Positions 50,302 through 57,365 of a stretch of DNA of 64,000 bases are shown piece after piece. This stretch comes from Azovibrio restrictus DSM 23866 (GTDB taxonomy: Bacteria > Pseudomonadota > Gammaproteobacteria > Burkholderiales > Rhodocyclaceae). The stretch's first letter is position 1, and each line of letters starts with the position of its first letter. The notes beneath the pieces were generated by a model. It saw only the letters and a program-made list of their open reading frames with translations. It made no database searches and had not been told where the DNA came from. The stretch is from the NCBI RefSeq assembly GCF_000429665.1, contig NZ_AUCH01000004.1, positions 1-64,000 on the forward strand, given 5' to 3'. The position numbers were made by a program, and so were the translations under genes.

Positions 50302-50451
50302 GGGAAGGCGCGCATTGTAGCAGGGTTTGCGGATTTGTCCACGTTTTTCGGGGGTGTCTTCTTTTTTTCTGCTCTGCGCGCCTGATCGTGCGCTAACGGG
50401 CGGTGGGCCGCAGGCTCCCGGTGGTGTTTTCTGCCCGGGTCTGGGGCGGGT

Positions 50452-52362
50452 TCAGCGGGCCTGGATGGGGATGATGCGCTGGGTCTTCAGTTTGCCCACC
50501 ACGTGCATTTCGCATTTCTTGCAGTCGAAGGTGAGGGTGAGTTTTTCCTTGCCGTTCACCAGGGTCATGGGGTCGGGGCGGATGCCTTTCACTTCCTTGG
50601 GGCAGAGGTTGAAGCTGTAGCGCAGGCAGTGCTTGGTGATCATCAGGGACACCTCGCCGGCTTCCTGGTTGGTTTCGTAGGCGGCCTCGATCACGGAGAC
50701 CCCGTGGCGGCTGTAGAAGGCGTGGGCCTTCTGGTTGTAGACGTTGCCCAGGTAGGAGAGGGCGGATTCCGGGTAGGGGGGCGGGTTTGCGGCGGGGGCT
50801 TTGCGCTCCGGGCGCCGGTAGGCGGCGGCCCGGGCGGCGTCCAGGGCTTCCACGGCGTCCCGGCGCAGACCGTTGACCACGCTGGCGGGCAGGAACCAGG
50901 CCTGGTCCGGGGGCAGGCTCAGGGAAAGGTCGATGGCCTCGGCCCGGTACAGGGTGTTGCCCAGCTTGGCCAGGTTGTCGCGCAGGCCGGTGAGGGCCCG
51001 TTCTGCATCCTTGGCGGGCTCCTTGGGCTGGGCGATGCTGGCGGCGGCGGTGATGCCCGTCTCGTCGGTGAGCAGCAGGGCGAAGCCCTCGGGGGTTTCC
51101 TCCAGGCGCAGGTGTACGCCGATGCGCCGCTCGGCGGATTTCTTTTCCAGCAGGCGCTCGAAACTTTGGTCCCGGTTGCGGTACAGGAGAGTGCCCTGGG
51201 CCAGGTCGGCGGGCATTTCGTTGGGGCTGCAGCGCCAGATGGAGTTCTTGCCCTTGCCGCTGCGCTGTTCGGCGGTGTTGATACGCAGGCCCACCAGTTC
51301 CTGCTCCGGGTCGAAGTAGGAGAGGCCGTCGCCATTGTGGAGTTCGGCTTCGGTTTCCACCTCGAACCAGTTGGGGCCAAGCTGATTCACCCGGCCCAGG
51401 GCTTCGCCGGAGAAGGCGGGGGTGTCGAAGGCGCCGATGTCGGCCTTGCGGTCATGGACGAAATAGTCGGTGGCGCCCCGGTTGAAGGTTTTTTCCGGCT
51501 GGGGCGTGAAGGTGTAGCTGCAGCGCCCGGCGGAGGCCTGGCAGTAGCGCTCCGGGTGGGCTGCCAGGATGCCGTCCACTAGACTGCGGTAGTGGGCGGT
51601 GATGTTCTTCACGTAGGACAGGTCCTTCAGCCGCCCCTCGATCTTGAAGGAGGTGATGCCCGCATCCGCCAGGGCCAGCAGGTTGGCGCTCTGGTCGTTG
51701 TCCTTCATGGAGAGCAGGTGCTTGTCCTGGGCCACCAGCTTGCCGTCCTGGTCGGCCAGGTCGTAGGGTAGGCGGCAGGCCTGGGAGCATTCACCCCGGT
51801 TGGCGCTGCGGCCCGTGTGGGCGTGGCTGATGTAGCACTGGCCCGAGTAGGCGACGCAGAGGGCCCCGTGGATGAAGAATTCCAGATTGCAGGAGGTGGC
51901 GGCGGCGATGCGCTGAATCTGCATCAGGTTCAGCTCCCGGGCCAGGACGATCTGGGAGAAGCCCACCTGGTCCAGGAAGCGAGCCTTTTCCAGCGTACGT
52001 ATGTCGGTCTGGGTGCTGGCGTGGAGCTGGATGGGGGGCAGGTCCAGTTCCAGGAGGCCCATGTCCTGGATGATCACCGCGTCGGCCCCGGCCTCGTGGA
52101 GCTGCCAGATGATCTTGCGGGCCGGTTCCAGCTCTTCGTCCTTGAGGATGGTGTTCACCGTCACGAATACCCGGGCCTGGTAACGGTGGGCTTCCCGGGC
52201 CAGGCGCGCGATGTCGGCTACCGTGTTGCCCGCGTTGGAACGGGCCCCGAAGGCCGGGCCGCCGATGTAGACGGCATCGGCCCCGTGCAGGATGGCTTCG
52301 ATGCCGTAATCGGCGTTCTTGGCGGGGGCGAGGAGTTCCAGGGGACGGGGGCTTGCGGCCAT
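50452..52362 (-). CDS. rlhA: peptidase U32-family 23S rRNA C2501 hydroxylase
   Basis: 636 residues. The sequence follows E. coli RlhA (YdcP) closely from memory: LELLAPAKN, LHGADAVYIGGPAFGARSNAGN, VNTILKDEELEPARK, LHASTQTDIRTLEKARFL, FFIHGALCVAYSGQCYISH, NRGECSQACRLPYDLADQDG, HLLSMKDNDQ and the C-terminal Cys cluster (MITKHCLRYSFNLCP, FDCKKCEMHVVGK). It hydroxylates 23S rRNA at C2501 using prephenate-derived chemistry. ATG 52362 gives the same distance to LELL as the E. coli protein; ATG 52380 is possible. Neither has a good Shine-Dalgarno. Not part of any neighbouring operon. Confidence 0.9.
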   Translation of the reverse strand: MAASPRPLELLAPAKNADYGIEAILHGADAVYIGGPAFGARSNAGNTVADIARLAREAHRYQARVFVTVNTILKDEELEPARKIIWQLHEAGADAVIIQDMGLLELDLPPIQLHASTQTDIRTLEKARFLDQVGFSQIVLARELNLMQIQRIAAATSCNLEFFIHGALCVAYSGQCYISHAHTGRSANRGECSQACRLPYDLADQDGKLVAQDKHLLSMKDNDQSANLLALADAGITSFKIEGRLKDLSYVKNITAHYRSLVDGILAAHPERYCQASAGRCSYTFTPQPEKTFNRGATDYFVHDRKADIGAFDTPAFSGEALGRVNQLGPNWFEVETEAELHNGDGLSYFDPEQELVGLRINTAEQRSGKGKNSIWRCSPNEMPADLAQGTLLYRNRDQSFERLLEKKSAERRIGVHLRLEETPEGFALLLTDETGITAAASIAQPKEPAKDAERALTGLRDNLAKLGNTLYRAEAIDLSLSLPPDQAWFLPASVVNGLRRDAVEALDAARAAAYRRPERKAPAANPPPYPESALSYLGNVYNQKAHAFYSRHGVSVIEAAYETNQEAGEVSLMITKHCLRYSFNLCPKEVKGIRPDPMTLVNGKEKLTLTFDCKKCEMHVVGKLKTQRIIPIQAR

Positions 52363-52429
52363 GGGATCACAGGAGGGCATGAGGGAAGGCAGAGAAAGAC
52401 CGGGAGGCGGGATAAAGGTTCCCGAAATG

Positions 52430-52453
52430 AAAAAGCCCGCCGTAGGGGCGGGC
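52430..52453 (-). terminator. rho-independent terminator of the 58-residue gene
   Basis: GCCCGCC (52435-52441) / GGCGGGC (52447-52453) stem followed on the minus strand by five T. It separates the small gene at 52490-52666 from rlhA. Confidence 0.85.
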
Positions 52454-52489
52454 CATTATGTCACAGGCGGTGTTGCCGGCGGAAAGGGC

Positions 52490-52666
52490 TCAGGCGGCGG
52501 TGCGACGGGCCTGTTCCTGGCATTTCTGCTTCCGGGGGCAGACGGGGGCGCTCAGGCCGTGGATGCGGGCCATCTTTTCGGTGGCGACACGCATGGCACA
52601 GCAGGATTCCCGCAGCTCGCTGGAAGTGATGTAGGTCTTGCCTGGATGTAGAGGTCTGGGGCTCAT
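52490..52666 (-). CDS. 58-residue Cys-containing protein, unknown
   Basis: Reads MSPRPLHPGKTYITSSELRE, then SCCAMRVATEKMARIHGLSA, and ends PVCPRKQKCQEQARRTAA. Basic (many Arg/Lys), with Cys at residues 22, 23, 43 and 49, so a small metal-binding or redox protein is possible. It has its own terminator 37 bp downstream. The upstream region has only a weak ribosome-binding site (GTGGAAAA). I do not recognise a family, but the tidy start-stop-terminator layout and codon use argue that it is real. Confidence 0.6.
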   Translation of the reverse strand: MSPRPLHPGKTYITSSELRESCCAMRVATEKMARIHGLSAPVCPRKQKCQEQARRTAA

Positions 52667-52789
52667 GATTTTTCCACGTAACAGGATGCCTTCTCATTAA
52701 ACCATGGTTAATTGATTCAACAAAACAGCATTTGCTTATTTTTTCATGGGCTTGGGTATGATGGCGGCCCCTTGCAAGGATGTTGCCCC

Positions 52790-52993
52790 ATGGAAGAACG
52801 CATTACCGATCTGGAAATCAAGTTCAGCTTTGCCCAGGATCTGCTGGAAACCCTGAACACCACGGTCTATCGCCAGCAACAGCAGATCGACTTGCTGGTG
52901 CAGGAACTCAAGGCTCTGCGCCTGCAGATGCAGAGCATGGCGCCGGCCCAGGGTGGGCGTAACCTGGCGGACGAAATCCCGCCCCACTACTGA
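52790..52993 (+). CDS. slyX: SlyX family protein
   Basis: 67 residues with AAGGA 9 bp before ATG 52790. A single coiled coil (ERITDLEIKFSFAQDLLETL, VYRQQQQIDLLVQELKALRLQM) and the family's C-terminal ending DEIPPHY. Function of SlyX is unknown. Its stop overlaps the 3' end of the convergent HD-GYP gene by 7 bp. Confidence 0.9.
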   Translation: MEERITDLEIKFSFAQDLLETLNTTVYRQQQQIDLLVQELKALRLQMQSMAPAQGGRNLADEIPPHY

Positions 52994-54327
52994 GGCGGGT
53001 GGTCGGGTTCCAGCGTTGCCTTGAGGGCGGAAAAGCAGCGGGGATCGATGGCGCTTCCCAGGTTTTCCGCCATGATCTCCAGGGTCTGATCTACGGGGAT
53101 GGCGCCCCGGTAAGGCCGGGCGGCGGTGATTGCATCGAAGATGTCGGCCGTGGTGATGATGCGGGTTTCCAAACAGATGGCCTCGGCCGCCAGCCCCCGG
53201 GGGTAGCCTTTGCCATCCAGGCGTTCATGATGGGCCCCTGCCACCCGGGCCAGCTCCCCGAAGGCGCCGATGCGCGCCAGGATGGCTTCCGTATAGGCCG
53301 CGTGCTGTTGGACCGCGCGCCATTCGGCGGCATCGAGCTTGCCCGGCTTGTCCAGCACCGCGTTGCTTACCCCCAGCTTGCCGATGTCGTGCAGCAGGGC
53401 CGCCCGGCGCAGCCAGCGCCGCCGCTCGGGGGAGAGGCCCAACTGGATAGCAATCCGGTCCGTGTACTCGGCTACCCGGGCGCTGTGTCCGGCGGTGTAG
53501 GGGCTTTTCGAGTCCACCACCTGGCCGAAGGCTGCGGCAATTTCGTCCAGGTAATCATCATCCAGGGGAACCTCGAACAGGCCGGGCTCCAGGGCAAACA
53601 GGGCCTGGGGCAGGCTGGGATCGGTCAGCATGGACCAGAACTCACTATCCCCGGCCAGGGTCTCACAGGCTTCCACCAGCCGGGGATCGAACCAGCTGGC
53701 GCTGCGCTGGCGGATTTCCTGCAGGGCCGCCTGGGGGCCGCCGGAATGGTGAAAGACATCCATCACCTGGGCCAGTAGAGCGATCCGGGCGTAAATGGGA
53801 ATGGCGCTTCCGGCCAGCCCTTCGGGGAGGCCCCGGCCGTCCCAGTGCTCGTCCAGGCTGTGGATGCCCCGGGCCACGGCTTCCGGAAAGCGCAGGGTGC
53901 GGGCAATGTCCGCGCCTCTCTGGCAGCGGGTCTGGATCAGTTCGGTGGCCAGTTCCTGGCTATGGCTCATGGCCGAGAACAGGGCGCTGAAGCGCTGTGC
54001 CAGCCCGGCCTGCAATCCCGTGTGGCGCAGGATGAAATCCAGGGCCTGGGGCAGGCTGTCGCCCAACTGTTTGTAATCCCGCTTGAAGCTGAGGTCGTCG
54101 GTGAGGTAGAGCTGGCAGATTCGCGCCGCGTTGCTGCTGCAGCCCAGGTCCTTGAGTAGCAGGGTGTAGTAGAGCTCCCAGAGCTGCTTTTCCTCCAGGC
54201 CCACGCGGCGCCCCAGGTGCATGCCGATCCAGCAGCAGCGGACGCAGTGGCCTTCGGGTTGTCCCTCGGTGATGTCCAGGGCGTAACTCAGGGCCCCCAT
54301 CAGTTCGGCGAGTTTGAGCTTGGGCAT
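52987..54327 (-). CDS. tandem HD-GYP protein, probable c-di-GMP phosphodiesterase
   Basis: 446 residues from ATG 54327 (AGGAG 9 bp upstream). The C-terminal half (~262-446) is a canonical HD-GYP domain: HSARVAEYTDRIA, LLHDIGKLGV (His313-Asp314) and HHERLDGKGYP (366-376). The N-terminal half (~10-200) looks like a second, degenerate copy: the HD pair reads KD (59-60) and the GYP loop reads DEHWDGRGLPEG (159-170). So one domain is probably catalytic and the other regulatory. No membrane or sensor domain. With the MCP-PilZ protein this is the second c-di-GMP protein in the window. Confidence 0.87.
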   Translation of the reverse strand: MPKLKLAELMGALSYALDITEGQPEGHCVRCCWIGMHLGRRVGLEEKQLWELYYTLLLKDLGCSSNAARICQLYLTDDLSFKRDYKQLGDSLPQALDFILRHTGLQAGLAQRFSALFSAMSHSQELATELIQTRCQRGADIARTLRFPEAVARGIHSLDEHWDGRGLPEGLAGSAIPIYARIALLAQVMDVFHHSGGPQAALQEIRQRSASWFDPRLVEACETLAGDSEFWSMLTDPSLPQALFALEPGLFEVPLDDDYLDEIAAAFGQVVDSKSPYTAGHSARVAEYTDRIAIQLGLSPERRRWLRRAALLHDIGKLGVSNAVLDKPGKLDAAEWRAVQQHAAYTEAILARIGAFGELARVAGAHHERLDGKGYPRGLAAEAICLETRIITTADIFDAITAARPYRGAIPVDQTLEIMAENLGSAIDPRCFSALKATLEPDHPPQ

Positions 54328-54399
54328 GGGCGGGTTCTCCTGGAGGGCGCGCTCCTCGGACAATCCGCTTGCCGCCGCGTTCCCGGATTGCCGTTGGTC

Positions 54400-55137
54400 T
54401 CAGTTCCGTAGCCGCACCGGTGCGGCGATCCAGGCGATGCTGCCCAGTACCATCAGGGCAATGCCCAGCCACTGCAGTTTGTGCCAGGGGCCGCCGCCCT
54501 GTTTCAGGATGGTGAATTCCTCCAGGAACACGGTTTCACAGGCCCCGTTGCCCGTGTCGCTGCGGGTGGTGCTGGTGCCGCGCCGGAACGGGGTGCCGTG
54601 TTCATGGGAATACTCGGCCAGGTAGCCACGGAAATGGATCTGGTCGCCCACCCGGGTGTTCTTGATGCGCCGGATCAGTTCCGGATCGTCGCTGAGCAGG
54701 TGGTTGTTGGAGATGGCGGTCTGGTCGAAGGCCTGGTAAACCTCGTTGGAGTCGGTTTGGAAGTAGCAGGTGAACTGGCCGCTGGAGAAGGAAACCTGGC
54801 CGTAGCTGGCGTTGTTCAGGTTGTCGCCCCAGAGCACGCACAGGTCGGCCACGTTGAGGCGGTCATTCCATTCCTTGTGCAGGTAGTCCCACCAGGTATC
54901 GCTGTCGTGGCGGCTGACCACCAGGCCCCACAGCTCGTAGCGGTACAGGGGCTGGATCCGGTAGTTGATCTGGCCGACGCTGCGCTCGAAGGCCGGCATG
55001 GTGACGGCCTTCTGCAGGGGCTCTTCCTGCAGGGCCGGTTGCAGCAGCCCCGGGGCCGGCAGTTCGTGCTTCTTCCACAGGGCGGCCAGCAGGAGGCAGA
55101 GGCCGGCGACGAACAGCAGTTTGGCTAAGCGGTGCAT
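54400..55137 (-). CDS. hypothetical protein with two terminal membrane segments
   Basis: 245 residues: an N-terminal helix (LLFVAGLCLLLAALW), a soluble, Trp/Tyr-rich middle part (YELWGLVVSRHDSDTWWDYL, LCVLWGDNLNNASYGQVSF, GDQIHFRGYLAEYSHEHG) and a C-terminal helix (WLGIALMVLGSIAWIAAPV). The middle may lie in the periplasm. I do not recognise the family. It is 25 bp downstream of the amidotransferase gene and in the same direction, so probably co-transcribed. Confidence 0.7.
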   Translation of the reverse strand: MHRLAKLLFVAGLCLLLAALWKKHELPAPGLLQPALQEEPLQKAVTMPAFERSVGQINYRIQPLYRYELWGLVVSRHDSDTWWDYLHKEWNDRLNVADLCVLWGDNLNNASYGQVSFSSGQFTCYFQTDSNEVYQAFDQTAISNNHLLSDDPELIRRIKNTRVGDQIHFRGYLAEYSHEHGTPFRRGTSTTRSDTGNGACETVFLEEFTILKQGGGPWHKLQWLGIALMVLGSIAWIAAPVRLRN

Positions 55138-55162
55138 GGGGCGTGTCTTGAGAAGAGTGGTT

Positions 55163-56956
55163 TCAGGAATTTCCGGCTGGGTCTACCACGGCCTGGAGCC
55201 AGTATTCCAGGGCGGCCAGGTGCCACAGCTTGTTGCCCTGCAGGGGGGTGAAGTGGCCCATGGGGTCGGCCAGCAGGCGATCCACGTAACTCCGGTCGTA
55301 CAGGCCCCGCTGGCGGCAGCTGGGGGATTCCAGCACCTCCCGGATGAACTCGAAGAATCCCCCGCGCAGGTATTTGAGGGCCGGGGTGGGGAAATAGCCC
55401 TTGGGCCGGTCGATCACTTCGTCCGGCAGCAGGCCCCGGGCCAGGTGCTTGAGGGGGTACTTGCCGCCTTCCCGGAGGCGCAGGGCAGGGGGCAGGCTCA
55501 TGGCGGTTTCCACCAGCTCCCGGTCCAGGAAGGGGACCCGGGCTTCCAGGCCCCAGGCCATGGTCATGTTGTCCACCCGCTTCACCGGGTCGTCCACGAT
55601 CAAGGTGGTGGCGTCCAGGCGCAGAACCTGGTCCAGGAAAGTGTCGGCGCCGGGTTCCCCGAGGCGGGCGGCCACCAGGGCCGAGGCATGATCGGCGGTG
55701 GCCCAGGCGGGCGCCATCATGGACTGGTATTCCGCCTGGCTGCGGTCGAAGTAATGGCGGGAGAAGCGCTCCAGCGGGGAAAGTTGCGGAGATTCCGCGT
55801 CCATCACCGGATACCAGTAATAGCCGCCGAACACCTCGTCGGCTCCCTGGCCGGAGAGCACGGCCTTCACTTCCTTCTTCACCTCCCGGGCGAGCAGGTA
55901 GAAGGCCACGTTGTCCTGGCTGAACATGGGTTCGGCCATGGCGGCAATGGCTTCCGGCAGCTTCTCCAGCACTTCCCGGTCAGGCATCAGGTAGCGCTGG
56001 TGGCGGGTGCCGAAATGCCGGGCCACCAGGTCGGAGTAGTGGAACTCGTCCCCCTTTTCTTCCGGCTGGTCGTGAAAGCCGATGGAGAAGGTGAAGATGT
56101 CCTGCTGGCCCAGTTCGGCCAGCAGCCCCACCAGCAGGCTGGAATCCACGCCGCCGGATAGCAGCACCCCCACGGGGACGTCGGCGGCCAGGTGCTGGCG
56201 TGCCACGGCCGCCTTCAGCCGCTCCCGAACCTGAAGCAGGTAGGAGGCGGTATCAGGTTCTGGGTCCGGGCGCCGGGCTTCCAGGTGCCAGTAGGCCTGT
56301 TCCCGGGACTGGTTCCGGACATCGATGCTCAGGCGGGTGGCGGGGGGGAGCTTCCTCACGTCACGCAGCACGGTGTGGGGGGCGGGCACCGAGCCGTGCA
56401 GGGTGAATTGCAGCTGCAGGCCAGCGGGGTCCAGCTCCCGGGAGATGTCACCACCGGCCAGCAGGGCCGGCAGACTGGAGGCAAAACGCAGGCGGCGGCC
56501 GTTGCGGCTCAGGTACAGGGGTTTGATGCCGAACCGGTCCCGGGCCAGGAACAGGGTGTGTTGGTGCAGATCCCAGAGGGCGAAGGCGAACATGCCGTCC
56601 AGCCGTTCCAGGCAGGCCTCGCCCCAGGCATGGTAGGCCTTGAGGATCACCTCGGTGTCGCCGTCGGAGAAGAAGTGGTAGCCGAGTCCCAGCAGTTCCC
56701 GGCGCAATTCCCTGTAGTTGTAGATGGTGCCGTTGAAGACCAGGGCTAGTCCCAGCTCCGCGTCGTGCATGGGCTGGTCGGAGTTTTCCGAAAGATCGAT
56801 GATGGCCAGGCGCCGGTGTCCCAGGGCCAGGGGGCCGTCGGAGAAGCTGCCGCCATGGTCGGGGCCGCGCCGCTGCATGGCATCCATCATCCGCCCCAGG
56901 GCCGGCAGGTCCGCCGTCTGGCCGTCGAAGCGCAGTTCTCCACAAATGCCGCACAT
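55163..56956 (-). CDS. glutamine-dependent amidotransferase, N-acetylglutaminylglutamine amidotransferase-like (asparagine-synthase fold)
   Basis: 597 residues. Begins MCGICGELRFDGQ, so Cys2 becomes the N-terminal nucleophile of a class II glutaminase (to ~200: HRRLAIIDLSENSDQPM, VFNGTIYNYRELR). The C-terminal half has the ATP-pyrophosphatase loop SGGVDSSLL and the synthase motifs VLSGQGADEVFGGYYWYP and WGLEARVPFLD. GELRFDG and the 590-600 length fit the NAGGN amidotransferase better than AsnB. That enzyme makes the osmolyte N-acetylglutaminylglutamine amide; its usual partner (a GNAT/ATP-grasp protein) is not adjacent. Asparagine synthetase remains the alternative. Confidence 0.8.
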   Translation of the reverse strand: MCGICGELRFDGQTADLPALGRMMDAMQRRGPDHGGSFSDGPLALGHRRLAIIDLSENSDQPMHDAELGLALVFNGTIYNYRELRRELLGLGYHFFSDGDTEVILKAYHAWGEACLERLDGMFAFALWDLHQHTLFLARDRFGIKPLYLSRNGRRLRFASSLPALLAGGDISRELDPAGLQLQFTLHGSVPAPHTVLRDVRKLPPATRLSIDVRNQSREQAYWHLEARRPDPEPDTASYLLQVRERLKAAVARQHLAADVPVGVLLSGGVDSSLLVGLLAELGQQDIFTFSIGFHDQPEEKGDEFHYSDLVARHFGTRHQRYLMPDREVLEKLPEAIAAMAEPMFSQDNVAFYLLAREVKKEVKAVLSGQGADEVFGGYYWYPVMDAESPQLSPLERFSRHYFDRSQAEYQSMMAPAWATADHASALVAARLGEPGADTFLDQVLRLDATTLIVDDPVKRVDNMTMAWGLEARVPFLDRELVETAMSLPPALRLREGGKYPLKHLARGLLPDEVIDRPKGYFPTPALKYLRGGFFEFIREVLESPSCRQRGLYDRSYVDRLLADPMGHFTPLQGNKLWHLAALEYWLQAVVDPAGNS

Positions 56957-57078
56957 GTTCTTGTTCCTGTTGTTGTCCGGCGCTGCCGGTGTTGGGGGGG
57001 CAATGCCGGAATTCTAAAGGTGAGGCGGCCTTTCCGGGAGGGTGGAAGGCCGTTGCGGCAGAGAATGGCGATCAGGTG

Positions 57079-57106
57079 TTGACTTCGGTTTTTTGCTCCG
57101 TATAAT
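57079..57106 (+). promoter_or_regulatory. strong sigma-70 promoter of tRNA-Val and thrS operon
   Basis: TTGACT (57079-57084), 16-bp spacer, perfect TATAAT (57101-57106), then a C/T-rich start ~8 bp before the tRNA. No second promoter is visible between the tRNA and thrS, so it probably serves both. Confidence 0.85.
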
Positions 57107-57120
57107 GCGGCCTTCGCTTT

Positions 57121-57197
57121 AGGCGCGTAGCTCAGCTGGTTAGAGCACCACCTTGACATGGTGGGGGTCGTTGGTTCGAGTCCAATCGCGCCTACCA
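57121..57197 (+). tRNA. tRNA-Val (GAC)
   Basis: 77 nt with encoded CCA. Acceptor AGGCGCG/CGCGCCT, D arm GCTCAGCTGGTTAGAGC, anticodon arm CCACC-TTGACAT-GGTGG giving GAC, T arm GTTGGTTCGAGTCCAAT. Confidence 0.96.
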
Positions 57198-57220
57198 ATT
57201 TAAAGACGGAGCAGCTTGTG

Positions 57221-57262
57221 ATGTTTTTCCGAACTACCACTACCACAGTTCAGAAACGCTAA
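57221..57262 (+). CDS. threonine-rich leader peptide (thrS attenuator)
   Basis: Thirteen codons, ATG 57221 to TAA 57260-57262: MFFRTTTTTVQKR, with five consecutive Thr codons (ACT ACC ACT ACC ACA, 57233-57247). GGAG at 57208-57211 lies 9 bp upstream. An intrinsic terminator follows at 57292-57324 and thrS at 57366. This is the layout of an amino-acid attenuator: ribosomes stalled at Thr codons when charged tRNA-Thr is scarce would allow an antiterminator. CGCATT (57269-57274) can pair with AGTGCG (57298-57303), the 5' arm of the terminator. The Thr codons themselves (ACTACCA) can pair with TGGTAGT (57281-57287). Confidence 0.8.
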   Translation: MFFRTTTTTVQKR

Positions 57263-57291
57263 GCGAGTTCGCATTCGTCCTGGTAGTACCC

Positions 57292-57324
57292 AAAAAAAGT
57301 GCGGCTCAGCCGCACTTTTTTTTT
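57292..57324 (+). terminator. intrinsic terminator/attenuator before thrS
   Basis: GTGCGGC (57299-57305) / GCCGCAC (57309-57315), extended by A7/T7 pairing, followed by nine T. It sits between the Thr-rich leader peptide and thrS, 42 bp before the thrS start. Confidence 0.92.
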
Positions 57325-57365
57325 GCCCGACAAATTAGCCCCGACAATTCCTGGAGCGCCAGATC

